A DNA stretch of 64,000 bases from Phyllostachys edulis (taxonomy: Eukaryota > Streptophyta > Magnoliopsida > Poales > Poaceae). The stretch spans positions 32,592,338 through 32,656,337 of the forward strand of contig CM070561.1 of assembly GCA_036346405.1 (NCBI GenBank). Direction: 5' to 3'. Both the position numbers and the translations under genes were made by a program. This document shows positions 1 through 15,000 of the stretch, piece after piece. The notes below the pieces were generated by a model. It had not been told where the DNA came from and did not search any database. It saw only the letters and a program-made list of their open reading frames with translations. Numbering within the stretch: the first letter of the stretch is position 1; the number at the start of each line of letters is the position of its first letter.

Positions 1-3000
1 ATCAGATAAGGTAGATACATTAGATGTGAAATCTGATGAGGTTGATGCTGAAACTAAACGAAAGTATGCTAGATATCTGTTGCACTACTTGGTGCCTTGT
101 TTGAGAGACCTGAACAAGGAGCAGATGGATGAGAGAGAAATAGAGGCCAAAATTCAAGGTAAACTAGATTATTCAGAACATCTGGAACAATTTAACTAGT
201 TGTGACTAGCAACTGTCTCTTAGTATTTTTCTCCCTTTTCCTCAAACAGGATTGGATTTGTCTGAAATGAGTGTAGACCAGGCTGTCTGCTCAAAAGATG
301 AGAGGGTGTTCTGGTACTGCTCCATTTATCGAATATTGTTGCATTTTTTGCTTTCTGCTGTTCTTTTAAATCTTACATCTATGTTTTTTCCCATCTGAAC
401 CAGTGACAATTGCAGAACTTCAATCTTTGATCTGCATAGAAGCTGTCCGGAGTGCTCATATGAATTATGTATTGTATGCTGTAAGGAGCTTCGCAAGCGC
501 CTTCTAGAGGGCCCTTGTCAAGAGGTACTGGTGTCTTATCCTAATAGAGGAGTTGACTATATGCATGGTGGTGATCCATTGCCGGGGTTGATAAATTACA
601 AAGAACCAGGATTATCTGGTTGCCAATCTAAGACTACCAAGTGGGAAGCTAATGCTGACAGGAGTATTCCTTGCCCTCCAACTGAACTCGGTGGATGTGG
701 TAATCATGTTCTTAAGTTGAGACAGATGTTTCCAAAAGATTGGTTAAATAAGCTCGAAATGGATGCTTTAGAAACGAGTAAGAAGTTTGAACCTTCTGAT
801 ATTATCAGTAGAGATGAATGCTCGTGTTCTACTAATCATGAAAGTTCAAGGCAAGCTGCCACCAGAGAGAATTCCACAGATAACTACATATACTGTCCAA
901 CATCAGATAACGGGAAGCCAGATGATCTTGAGCACTTCCAGAGGCACTGGGTGAAAGGAGAGCCTGTAATTGTTCAAGGGGTACTCAAGAAAATGTCACA
1001 TTTGAGCTGGGAGCCACCAGACATGTGGTCTGAAGTACATGGTACCAGTACCAGTCCTGAGATGAAAAATGTGAAGGCTATCGACTGTTTGTCTTGCTGT
1101 GAGGTCCGTGCAATACATTCCTACATCGACAAATCTATGTTACACTAATTATTCCTCGAATGCTGTAAACTGTTAACTGGTAATTGTTAGACGGAAGGAT
1201 GCACTACATTTTTGTTTGTCTTGCGCAAGCCTGACATGCCAAAGACAAAAATTCTGTGCTAGATATGTTAAAAGAAGTTTCACCTTTTGGTTTATAAAAG
1301 AGGATCTTCAGGATTTTTATAAAGGGTATTTGGCAACTGGTCGTGTTGCGCACTTGCCCATTCTATACTTTCCCATTGGTTCAATGTAGTTAGAACCCTG
1401 GATGTCACCAATGTATTCTTAACAGTAATAAGGTTTTGGTGATCATAACATGGAGGACCCCCTATGGTCACAGCCAATGACCAAGGAAAAAAGAATTGAA
1501 TACACATTCATCATCACACCAAAAGCTTCATAGTCCTATGTGTTCTTCATTTGCTGGAATGTTTTTACTGTATTGAGCTGTAATTTTCTTTGCTTATGGA
1601 AAGTATATATTTCATAAAGGTAGTTGCTCATAGTTGTCTATCACTACTCTATCTGAAATGTGAAATTTAATGCTAAGTGCAAAGTTATGAGGGAACATAG
1701 ATTATAGAAATAATTGGTTCTATAGCATCAAAAGGTACACGTTTTAGGAAAATACCATCAAAAGATTTCCGTTAAGTTTTTTACCACTGAAAGTTTGCTC
1801 CGTTCGGTTTTTACCATTCCGTCCATTCTGGTGTTAGTAGTGCGGTGAAATGGCGAAAATGCCCTCACCCTTAGTGCATTGCATCCCCTCGATGGTGATG
1901 GTATTTTCCTAAAACGTGTACCTTTTGATGCTACAGAACCAACTTTCCCTAGATTATATACTTCACCTTCTTCAGACAACTTTGTTCTAGAGTGGCTAAG
2001 GAGGTCGAGTGGATCTTGCATGCTACCCTGATCAGTGGAGTTATTATATTTTTCTATCATGATCTAGAAAGAAAAATTAATCTTTTCTGTTTACATATTC
2101 TAGGTTGAGATATGCACTCAGGATTTCTTCAGTGGGTATTATGAAGGCCGAATGTATCCAAATCTCTGGCCTGAAATGCTTAAATTGAAGGACTGGCCTA
2201 CATCAAATCATTTTGAAGAGCTTTTGCCTTTGCATGGAGTTAAATACATCAATTCTTTGCCTTTTCAACCATACACAAATGTGAAATCTGGCTTGCTGAA
2301 TGTCTCTACATTGCTTCCTGATGACATCTTAAAGCTTGATATGGGCCCAAAATCATATATAGCTTATGGCTATGCACAGGAGCTCGGCAGAGGAGATTCT
2401 GTTACAAAGCTTCATTGTGATTTGTCTGATGCAGTAAGTACATAATTATGCTGCTCTGGCAACTGAGAACAATTCACACCATGACACTAATACGATGATC
2501 ATAAATTTCTGGACTTAGTTCGTCGTGAGTCCTTGTCTGATTCCATTTCTCTGTTAATGACTACAAAAGCAATGTTTCTACATTTCCTTATACGAGATCA
2601 AAACCTTCACCCTTATTTACCCGAGAGTACATTTTCTCTCTCTCATAACTCAAACCAATGGATTTTATTAAACCAATAGTAGCCTTGATGGATGCTATCT
2701 CTCACCTTTTCAAACTCTTGACGAAGAAATTTAATGTACTATTCTGCTTGCCACAGAGAAAATGGTTGGCCACGCACTGGCAATTTGTTTTCTTTATTTC
2801 TCTTATGTTATTTTGGCTATTGTTAGGTTAATGTTTTGATGCATACTACCAAAGTTGACGACCCTTCTGACGAACAAGAAGATGCAATAAAAAACTTGAA
2901 AAGAAGACATACAGCACAGGATGAAAAGGATTGTTTTGGGAATGTTGCAATAGATGGAAGTGATACATGTCATAAAAGCTGGGAAGATGCAAATGATGTA

Positions 3001-6000
3001 TCATCTCCTAAATACAGTGAGGATGATGAGGGGGGTGCTTTATGGGATATTTTCAGGAGGGAGGATGTTAAAAATCTGAAATTGTACCTCAAAAAACATT
3101 CTAAGGAATTTCGCCATATATACTGTTCTCCAGTTGAAAAGGTTAGTACACGTGTGATTTGTGAACGACCTTGAACTTGTGGCTGTTATAATTAATTTCT
3201 ATCACCTTATGTTTTAATGCAGATATTTAACCCTGTACATGATGAAACATTTTATCTAACCAAGGAACATAAACGAAAGCTCAAAGAGGAGTATGGTGAG
3301 TTCTGTTTGTCTGCTTATGTAATATTGTGACAATCCTTTACAACAAATGGTTGCAGTGTTCAATCGATTGTTACTTGAAATCCTGTTATGCTCGTTTAGG
3401 AATTGAGCCTTGGACATTTGTACAAAAACTTGGAGAGGCAGTTTTTATACCTGCTGGGTGTCCTCATCAAGTACGGAATCTCAAGGTAAATTTCTCAGTG
3501 TAGTCTTGCAATACCTTAATTTCGTACCTCCACTAGATAGAGGAGAACTGGGGGAAATACTATTCAAGTAACTGATTGCGTGATATTGTTATCGTTGCAG
3601 TCTTGCGCCAAGATTGCTCTAGATTTCGTGTCACCCGAGAATGTTAAGCAGTGTCTCAGCTTAACCGAGGAATTCCGCATGCTTCCTAAGAACCACAGGG
3701 CGAAAGAGGATAAACTAGAGGTAAGTAACACCTTTTCAATGCACACCCATTTTGAACCATCCTGCATGAAACATGCATTTTCAACTGCAATACAAAGGAT
3801 CGGACTTGTTTGGTCGTCCTTGAACTTTTTCAGCTTATAAGCCCACGTGTCCCTTCCCATCAGCATTCAACTTTTTATGAGCTTGGGAGGATATATATTA
3901 TTATGCAGATCAGCTCCCGCATGCTTGGTCCTAGCTTCTGCTTATGAGCCCATATGTTTTTTATGAAACAACACTAAAGAGGCCCAACTTCCTATTATAA
4001 AATGCACACTATGCATTGTCTTGTGCGGGTCGTGTGCTGAAAAGCACTATGCACAATTTTAAGCATTACTTTTGATTGCATAGCTCACACAAAAACAGAA
4101 GCACGTGCATAATTTAGGACTCACGTCTCATCCCCGTAAATGATTTGAATCTCACCAAGGAAATTAGTGCCACTTTTATTTTTTATTTCATTTTGCACAA
4201 TTTTATTTATTTTTGTTTCTCAAACATTTTTCCATCTTCCGTGTTATTTTAATTTATTAATTATTTCCGTTTTAACTAAATGTTATACTTCTAACGTTTT
4301 AATTTTTTTTCCTTTTGTTTTTGAACCGAGTTTTAATTTTTTTCTTGACTCTGCACATAACATACTTTGATACCGTTAGACAAGTATGATTGCCACCTTG
4401 CACATTTGGTGGAATTAATGGACCTCAACAAGTGTTAATTATTTGGTTGAATCTAATCAGCCAATTTAACATACCAGAAGAGAAGAGGAAACGGGTGATG
4501 AAAGAAATTATTCTGAATTTGCATGTACATAGTACACTATTAAATTGGCACCAAACTTTTATAGCCGGTACGGCCGTTTCATTAGTTTGTGTGCCAGTCT
4601 TATCAAGGTTTATCTTGCTGTTTTGTTTGTTACCTCTAGAACGTGCCTCTGTATGCTGGGGCGTTGCCCCTTCCTCTTCCATGTGAGGCACCTCTCAAAA
4701 ATCTTCCACGTTGCGACTCACATCCTTTTGACAATGTACTGTCTCCACTTGTTGCCCAATGCACATATTTTGATCTTCCTCACCGATCCCCATCTCCGTT
4801 GATGATCCCGTGCGCACCCCCCCCCCCCCCCGGGTTCTTGCCGTGACGCCGTGGTACGGTGCTACCCTCGCTGCCGCGACTCACATGCTGCGCTGCTTTC
4901 GACGCCGTTGTCGTCTTGCTGTGCCATTGCAGCCATGCCCGCACCTTCGTGGTGGCGGAGGCGGCGCTGCCGCTGTTGCAACCCTTGCTGCGCAGTTCCC
5001 TCTGCCCGGCTTGCGCAGAAATAGGGGCGTTGATTTTGGGGAGGCCTAACCTGAAGCGAGGCGCCGTGAGGGCGCAACAAAACAAGTCCTGGTCAAGAAC
5101 ATGGAAGCAAAGGCTGATTTTATGAGGACAGCAACCACACGCCCCTATGTTTTCTTCATTTCTTGGTACTATCTTCATGCAGGCGTCTATATTATCTAGG
5201 CTGAGCCCTAATTTATTTCCGAGTCTAGAACTCTAGATAGAGGAGAATGTAATTCTATCGGTTGTTTACCATCTTCAAGTCTTATGCTGTCTGTCCCGTA
5301 GATAAAGCCCATGAGTATAGTGGCCGTGACGTGCACGAAAATCAATTACTGCAATCCGTTTCCTAATCGAATCGGCTTGCCGTGTGCATAGATTGGCATT
5401 AGAGGATTCACCCTCAGATGTCGCTACATGTCAGTGATTATGCAGGGGCAAATCATCAAATGCACCTCCTTGCAGTACATGTCATCTACTTTTAGGCAGC
5501 AGTGATTGTGACTTTCAGATGAGTTGATGCCCTGGTACTATCCCCAGGGTTCAAAATTTGCTTAAAGCCAAGAGCCCGCGAGCGATGGGTCTACCTGCAT
5601 GCGACTCGTTTGGATTTTCGTCCTCGTTTCAGATGAGTTGATGCCCTGGTCACCCACGGCAGTGGTGACTGGAGGGAGCGATTGAAGATGACGAGGATAT
5701 ACATGACATATACATAGGGCCGTAAAAAAACTCACGGCTCATGAACTGTTCGAGCTCGGCTCGATCTAGGCTCGATTTGAGCTCGGCTCGAGCTCCAAAC
5801 GAACTGAGCGCGAGCTTTAACGAGTCGAGCTCAAATATAACGGTTACTGAGCTTCTATCAAATAACCCTCCTATCTTGTTTAAAATTGCTCAAATAGCCC
5901 TCCTATCTCGTTAAAAATTGTTGCATGTTAATTGTTACCGAGCTTCCCTAGAGCTCGAGTCTACTCGAGCTTTTCTAATTGTTGAAAATTAATGTATGTT

Positions 6001-9000
6001 TTTTACTGTTACCGGGCTTACTCGAGCCGAGCTCGAGCCCAAGTCCAAGCTCTATGCCCGAGCTTTTCTAATTGTTGAAAATTGATGTATGTTTTTTACT
6101 ATTACCGAGCTTACTCGAGTCGAGCTCGAGCCCAAGTCCAAGCTCGGACCCCAACTCAGGCTTGCTCGAGCTCAACTCGAGCTTGCACCGAGCTCGAGCC
6201 TATTAGGCCAGGCTTGCTCGAGCTCGGCTTGTTTAGAGCCCTACATATACACCTATTTGGCTAAGAGAGGAGTAGGAGGTCGGCCCAAGTGGCCAAGAGA
6301 GGAGTAGGAGGTCGGCCCAAGAGGAAGAAACAAGAGCAATCAAGTTTCAGTCAACATGGTGCTCACTGTTCTATCCGCAAAGTTTATGAAGGTTTGTGCA
6401 CTAATTCTGAGGTTTAAAATTCTCAAAAATTTTATATTTGGAAAGCGTATGAAGTTTAGTTTCCAACGGATCAAACGACATGTGGTTTGGTACTTTCTAC
6501 ACAAAGTTATGACAAGTTTATTGGAGGTTGCACACGATGTCAAGGCGTCGCACGAGGATTGCTAAACAAGGAGAATCTGTGGCATGTGGGGTGCCCATGG
6601 GTGATCTACTATCCTAAGACTTTCGAAAGGTATAAAACAATGTCTTTTTTCTCACGGATTTAATTCATTTCAAACAAAGACATTGAAGACAGGAAGGTTT
6701 GAAGTCAATTTGGATTGAACTCGTCACCACCAGCACATTCTAGTTTAAAAAGCCTATATTTTTTGCATACGAACTCCGATTTGAATATGCTTGGACTCGT
6801 TGGAAAGCTAACTTCAAGGACCATGCAAAGAATCAAGTGTCAACTTCAGATTCCATCTGTGTGCGCCGCAACATCCAAAACAAACCAACGGTAGAAATTC
6901 TAGTCTTTTCTCTTTTTTTTCGTGTCCAAGTTATCTGAAGAGTTGTTTCTTATTTTAGGTGTTTTAGGAGGGCTATATAAGCCATTGTAAATGTCCATAT
7001 AACTCAGATCGGACATTATGAATTAAAATGCACATTTGTGTTTTAGCTTTTAGCTACTTTCACAATGAGGATATCACCGTTACCTAGGCTACACGCCTGT
7101 TCTTCTAAGACTTCAGCACATCCAAGTTCTTGAGGGGAATTAGGTGTTTCCAAGATCGTTCTTGTTTTTTCGCTAGGAATTGAAGATTCATTATTATCTT
7201 TGATCCTACGTTAAGAAGATCGAACGCCCTGTATCAGAAGAGAAGAGGTGGGTGACGGGAGTAGTTGGGGATTGGTTTTACTAATTAATAGGTGGGTCCC
7301 GCTGAAGTGAGAGGCAGGTTTCAAACATTGGAGAAAAAAAATGGTTAGTTCGTTGGATGCTTAAGTGGCAGAAAATGGTTAGTTCGTTGGATGCTTAAGT
7401 GGCAAAACTTTGAACCTGAACCGATTCAACACGCTAAAGATACCCTAATGTGCTCAACAAACATGCTAGTGCTTATCGCGGGGACACAAAGGGAGCTTTC
7501 GGTGACTGGTACTACAAGGCCTTCATGCCGTACCAACCGCAAGCTAGAGTGGTACTCATTGTATCTGGTTATCTTCAACGTGGTCGCGCAACTTGCGAAC
7601 AGTCGTATGTCAGCCCATGCAATCGATGGTGTTATTGAGTCCCACCCATTTAGGGTGTGGTTGGTTGATGGTATGAGACTGAACGTGATGGTTTCGTTCA
7701 GAATATGAGGCCATCCTTGCATTTGGTTGGGTGAATTGTACCAAACTATCCTGGATGCGATGGTTTCATCCGAGGGAATATTCCACTTTTATTATGTACA
7801 ATTACATTCGACAAAATCCGGCGAGCCACACGGTTCATCCTTTTGCGCTCGCTCTCGCTCTCACGAAAAGAAGCGTCGACGCCGCCTCTGGCAACGCCTG
7901 CACCGCCGCTCCTGGCCTCCTTCCCCTCCTTCTAGCTCTCCCCTCCGCCCCCTTCCTCCCCTTCTTCTTTCTTTCTCCACGAGCTCGCCTCAGTTCGCGT
8001 CGCCGCTCAAGCTCTCGCACCAGCCGTTGCGTCGCCATCATCGTTCCGGCCACCCCAGTGTGCTCCTCCCAAATCTACCCGCGTCACGACGTGTTCCGGC
8101 ACTCAAGGACACTTTGTCCTCCATAAATTCCAAGATTCCCCCACCGGAGCGTTTCACACCGCCGTCTTCCTCGTTTCTGGCCGAAAGCTGCCGCCACGGC
8201 CCCCATTCTTCGTTCGGTGAGTATTGCTTCTATTCCTCTCCACTTGAGCACCTCCTCGCCCTCCCCTTTTCTTCCCCACCACCCACTCCCTCTACCCAAC
8301 CTTAGGCCACCTCGGTCCTCCTCTCCCCCGATCAATCACATTGGTGAGCTCCCCTAGTCGCTCTCTTGCTCATGCTCGTCCTATTTTCCTTCCTCTCCCT
8401 TTGAAACCTTTGCCGCCCCTCCTCTCCCATCTCCACCGCCACCACCTCCACCTCCGCCCCGCCGCCCTGGACCCTTTTCGTGAGGACATATTTTAAGTCG
8501 CCCTTCCATGAGAAAGCGAGCGAGGATGACAATGAGCGAAGTCTCTTGCTCGCTTCTTAGAATTTATAGCGAGAATGAGAGCGAGCGATGGGAGGGAATC
8601 GAATTCCTCACATGTGCAAAGATGCATGCAGTGGGCGGCCGAGCGCGCCGGGCCAGGAGCTCTGAGCAGGCGTGGGGAGTTGGAAGCTGCGTCTCGTTCG
8701 CGCGCTAGGTGGACGGGCGAGGCACGTTAGGGCCTGGGAGCTACGGACAAGGGGCGCCCGAGGCTGGGTGGTGTGGACAAGCTCCACGTGGCGGCGTCTG
8801 GGGCAGGGTGGTGCGGATAGGGTGGCGTCGGGCTAGGATGGCGTGAGCGCGGCGATGTGGCAGCACGAGGAGTGTCCGGCCCACCCAAGAACGGTGCAGA
8901 AGACATTTGGGCTAGGGTGGTACGGATGTGGACAGATGTCGATGGCCGACGTGTCCATGGTGCCAAAAAAATGGCATTACAGCTGCGAGAGCGTCGTTTT

Positions 9001-12000
9001 TGCTAATAGCTGCACCAACTGTGCCATTTAGGTCAAAAACTCACCCTTAGTCTACACTCCCTCATTTCTTTTTAAGTTGATGTCTTAGAATTCATGTTGT
9101 CAAACTAGATTTATATAATTATGTAAATTTATAAAAAAATAATGGTCAAAAGTCACATCTTAGAGGTCGCGAAAAGTAAAAAATATAAGTAAAAAAGATT
9201 AAAGACAAAAGCTTTGACAACATTATTTTTCTACCTTCGCCCAATGAATCCCGTAAACCATATCCCTCCGACAAATCAAACAACTCATCATCATTAGTAG
9301 CCAATTGAACAACTGCATGTATCCCTCTCGAGGCTTTGGCTGATTTAGACTCGTTTTGAAATGCAATAGCAAAAAATAGTCTCGATATGAACGAAATGGC
9401 GGAAATAGCACTCCTATCGCGTATCTAGACCACCACAGGCCATGTAGTACGATCAGGGTGTGCAGTAGGGCACGCCTTGACCGTGGCAGACCGCCTGCAA
9501 ATGTTGTTAACCCAGTCTGCGGCAGGTCGGCACAGCATGAACGTGTGTTGCGTTGGCCATCTGTAGCAGACTAGGTTAGGAAGAGGTGGCCTTTCCGCTG
9601 GTTGTTCGCTCGTCATGTGTCCGACCGCCACCCAGATTGCGCGCACGTGGTCTGGGTGCATGGTAGGGGTGCTATTTCGTTCGTGCATGGCTATTTTTTA
9701 CATTACGTTTAAAAAACGTGCCATTTTAGACGAGAACTTGTATCCCACAGCTTTCTTTTGCTATGCGTGGCTCACGGATGGTTGGGGTGCGGCCGCCCAA
9801 CTAAACACCCTCATATTGCACACATGTGCCGAAAGCCGCGGGAAGTCCATTTGGCCTAAGATTTTCTAAAGCTTAACCCCTCACATGGGATAATCCCACC
9901 CACGTATAGCAACTCACTTAGACCTTTAGTTACCTTACCTTGGAATATTTTTTGCAACCATAGAGGGAGAGCTGGGCCACAAGCATCCGGAGCAATAGCC
10001 TGAGACCCAGACTCAAGTTCCCATATGAATTGAGTGAAACTGTTGGTGACCGACCAGACTCAAGCTCCACGGCTGGGCCAGCCCGAGGCTTGGCAGCTAC
10101 GCCACTGTGCAACCACTTTGCACTTAAAAGTCTCTTGCATAGGATTTGTTGGGAAACTATGGACTTGGCCCAGTAGCCGGCCCATAGGTGGACTCCCTAT
10201 CCAAAAACCTAGCAATGTCTTTAGACTATAAATAGAGGGTGCTAGTCATTGTAAAAGGCTGATCGCTTGAAGAAGGAATAAAAAAAGAATATCACATACA
10301 CCTTTGTCTCTCTGTGTGTTCAATCTACTATTTGTTCTTACATTGTTTGATGTGATTCTACGTTTGTCTACGAGGTGATCGTTCGGACTGGACTCGTTAG
10401 CGATGGTTCCTCAATACGTTATCAGCACGATCGACTCCGGCCTATCTTTAGGCCTACTCTACCCGGATCGAAAGGTAATCGTCGAAACACGACGCTCGTA
10501 AATCGAATTACATTATCTAGATCGCTTTCAATTCCGCAAATTTGGCTTTCTAGATTATTTTCTACGGTGTAAATCCGCTCTAATCTGCCGCGAGCTGACT
10601 TGAAGTCGTTGGCTAAGCCGATTGGTGGGTTGTATAAAAGAGTAGATGATAATTGTATTGTAGATTATAGATTCCATGAATAGTAAAAAACGACCGACCC
10701 GTCTGACGCCGCACATGCAAACTGCATCTTCTTCATGTTGCCGCGCCGTTCGTTCTTGCTACTCTATCTTGCGCTTGCTGCTTGCGTGTTGGCGGCCGGC
10801 AGCAGCCACAGATCCTTGGTTGCCCTCGCTTGCTTGCGGCCCTCGCGCCGCTTTGAGCCGCCTCATTTGTCTTAGTAGAAGGGCGGCGGCGCCGACACCA
10901 GAGTCTGCGCTCTACGCCCAAGACGCCGCGCTGTCTGCGTCACCTCCGCTAGCGTCTGCCGATGGCCTCCACCGCTTGCAACTATTAGGCGCGCCCCAAA
11001 CCATGTGCCACGCCCGATCGCCCGTGCGGCCGGATAGTCTCCCTCCGCGCCTGAAGCGATCGAGCAACAAGACGCCGCTTGTGCCGCCGCGCTTCTTATG
11101 CCCCGCCTCAAGACCGCCTGGAGCGCGCATAATCGTCGTCGTAAACGCCGAGCCGGCCGCATCGCCACGCACAAGCGCCATGAACTTCGCCACGGCCGCC
11201 CGCCGCGTGTCTTGGCTTTAACAACCAATTAATGCCGCGCCATGAATTCACCGCCGCCGAATGCATGCTACTTACCGCGCCCCAACATCTTCTTGCAGCG
11301 TAGCCTCGCCTACGCGCCGCGCGCCCAGAGCCCTACGCCGCCCCACGCGCGCGTCGCCGTCTTCGTCTTGCCATCGTCAAGCCGCCGCCGTCGCCAGCGT
11401 GCTTTCGTCGCACAAGATGCGTGAAGGGCACCGTCGCCGCCTCGGAAAGCGAGGCGAAACCCTACCGTGTGCCCCTTTACTGGTCTAGCCGAAAAAGCCA
11501 TATGCAATGTGGGCCGGCCTAGCCCATGTCCGGAAAAGAAAAGGGGGGACTCGGGAGGGAAAAAAAAGGGAGGGAAAGGAAAATCCCAGAAATTTATCAA
11601 TAAACCCTCGAAGTTCTGAAAATTACAAGGAAATATTTCGAAAAAGAAATTCTTACATAATAACCCCTCAGAAATTGAAAAATTCTGTGAAAATTTCTTA
11701 GAATTGAAATTTAGCGGTTTAGCCTCCTGAAAATTACAGAATTCGTCGAAAATTCATATTCCAGCAGAATTCGAGAATTTAAAATTTGAATCTTTTTTTA
11801 GCATTTGAAGCATGTTTAACTCTGTTATTATTATTTCTATGCAATTTATGTATTGTATTTTCTATTTTTATTATCTGTGATTGTTTAATTACTTTTAATC
11901 ACTGAAAATAGCAGTAAAACATAAAAAAAATGTATAGAAAAATACGAGAACATTATGAGAAATTTGCAACAATTTTATGCAAATTATTAGCAGAAATCTT

Positions 12001-15000
12001 ATCAACTCTTTGCATGAATATGGAGATGACTGGCATCACGAATCGGGAGTTCGAATAGTTGGCCAGAATTTGTACATAAATTGTACCAGTCTTTAACTCT
12101 GTGGTAAGGTAATCACGGATGAGCAGAATATTGAGAAGACTCTCTCTACTTTTTACCCGAACGCGGTGCAATCCGCATGCAACTATCGTCAAAACAGCTT
12201 CAAGGAGTATATCGAATTGATTAACATACCGAATTGATTAACATCATGCAAGTTGCGGAAGCTCAAGATGATGTTATAAGGAAGAACTACATCTCACAGC
12301 CACCTAGTAGCAATGTTGGCCATGAAGCCAATGCTAGCAGCTACAAGGTGAGGAAGCCTCTCATGAATGAGAGGGGCAAGAAGGGTAAGGCCGTTGGTCG
12401 CACGTTATTGATGCTTTCCAGTCTAAGAAAAATGGCAAAATATAGCATGAGACACACCTCACCATTGCAGACACAGAGGGTCCACAGCCATTAGTTGCAC
12501 TCATGGATGTGGACAACCCAATAGCAGCCCCCATCACCCCTCTTTTGGACATCGCAGCGGCCGCAGTCGTAGTTGCCTAAGAAAGATCGCCATGGAGCAG
12601 AACATTGAATTATTTTATTCTTTGAATAATCGTTGTAAGCTCTAGGAGAGCAAAGCATTAGATTCTTATGATGAATCCTGCAAGACTTATTTTTCCGTAT
12701 TTATAATAGCAAGTTATGTTCTGATATGTGAAGTATTTTATTTATGTGTTGCTTACTTCCTACTGCATATTAATAAAGTACCTTATATTAGAGTGTGTGT
12801 GGCGCCCTTTGGAGGAAGTGTGATTAGCGGATAGTGGCACAACAAATACCACCTTGAGATAGACGAATTTGTTTTCAATCGATTAGCAAGAATGCTGATA
12901 GTCTTATGACAATCGCAGGCAGCGATACTTGTATAATAGGCTCAGGAAGGGCTACAATTATACTCCCGATTGGCACAACTTTAGTCATTAAAGAAGTCTT
13001 GTTGTACCCAGAATCAATTAGAACTCTTAAGGATATTCGCGCTAACAGTTTCCACGTAGAGACTAAAGAAGAGTATGGTAAGGAATACCTGCTCATTACA
13101 AAGTGTGAAGAAAGTAGAAAAGGGTTAGTAGAATGACTTCCTTCATATGAAATTGGACTATACTACACTAATATTAAGGCACCCGCGATCTATACTGCTC
13201 TGAAACCGTATTTAGAACTTTGAACTTTTCTGTCTCTAGCATGACAAATTAGGCCACCCAAGTCTTAGGATGATGAGAAATATAATTAACAATTCACAGA
13301 GACATAATTTCATGTAAAGAATTTCCTAAATCAGGAAGATTTTGTGTGCCCCACATGTACTACCGGAAAATTAATTACTAGACCTTCTGCTCTGAAAGTG
13401 AAGGATAAAGTCCCTGCATCCTTAGACCGTATCCAGGGAGACTTTTGTGGTTCTTTATAACCCCTGTCATGGCCATTTAGGCATTTTATGGTGCTCATCG
13501 ATGCTTCCCCGAAATGGTCGCACATATGTTTATTGTCTACGTGAAACCACACTTTTGTAAAGCTAATCTCGTAGATAATGAAAATTATAAATAATTTCCC
13601 TGATCATCATATGAAGTCCATCAAAATAGACAATGCCGAAGAATTTACTTCGAAGACATTTTATAATTATTGCATGGCAATGGGAATTAACGATGAGCAT
13701 TCCGTACCATATATCCACACCCAGAATGGACAAGTAGATTTTTGCAGAATTGTAATTCACCAACTACATGTTGGGGACACACAATCCTGCACGTAGTAAC
13801 TCTCATCAATTTTAGATCATCGGCATATAACATCCATTCACCTATGCAACTAGCAAAAAGGCTAGCACAAAAAATTTCTCATCTTCGCAGATTTGGTTGC
13901 AAGGTTTATGCACATATACCATCACAACAGCGAACCGCAATGGGCCCTCTCCGAAAGTCTGGGATATACGTTGGTTATGAGACAACATCCACAATCAGGT
14001 ATTTGGACCCTATGACGGGAGATTTGTATTCTGCCCTATTCGCTGATAGTATATTTAATGAGGATAGTTTCCCGTCATTAGGGGGAAATCGCCCCATTGA
14101 TGAAAAATGTCGGGAAATAATGTGGCAAACTACGAGAATTTATGCACATGATCCGCGCACTAGTGAAGCAAATAGATGAGTCCAGAAGGCAATTGAAGTC
14201 TAGAAGATACTTGAAGTCCAAAAGATAATTGATTTGCAAGCATTAGCGAATTAACTGCCTGACCACTTTAGTGATTTGAAGAGCGTGACCAAGTCGTATA
14301 TGTCTGCACGCAATACATCGGAGAGGATTGAAATACCGATGAAGGTATCCCTAATCTCGTCCTAAGGCTTCAGAAAGGACAAGAACTCCGGCCCCTCGAA
14401 TCCCAAGTAACCGGGGACACCTGGTGAAAAAGGATAAGAAGAACTTCACACAGTCGATCACCGAAGTTCCCCTAGAACCAAAAGGGGAGCTAGTTGAGGC
14501 TTGGCACCAGTATAGAACCTTCAAGAAAGGCATACTGAATTTGAACATTCCCACGGAGGAAGATATCAGCACGGATGTGAGGAAGATATCAGCACGGATG
14601 TGTGCTCACACATCACAGCTGAAAAACTAAAAGGACTTGCTCCCGTAATTGGAAGCAGCGATAGGCAAGTAGAACATTAGAAGAATCGTTCGATGAAGAA
14701 ATAACTATAAATTTTGTGACCACATGATAATCTATGAATAAGACAACAACCAATGTCGACATTTATTTTGCAAAGAAAATTGCAACAATCATCGATCTTG
14801 ATCCAGAGTCTGCATCGCTCGTTGAATGTAAGAAAATATTAGATTGAGAAGATTGGAAGAAGGCAATAGAAATAGAATTATTGTCTCCGAATAAGAGAGA
14901 GGTGTTTGGGCCTGTAAGCCGTATGCCTCCCCATGTGCACCCCGTAGGGGTATAAGTGGGTATTCGTTCGAAAGAGAAACGAAAATAAGCAAGGCTCGTT

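Noticed and set aside
7727..8335. 192-codon ORF as a gene
   Set aside because: Pyrimidine-rich low-complexity translation (runs of Ser/Pro/Leu), overlapping frames on both strands, no homology recognised.
10676..11221. 181-codon ORF inside the Copia leader as a captured gene
   Set aside because: No domain, and equally long frames exist on the opposite strand. Kept only as a GC-rich block.
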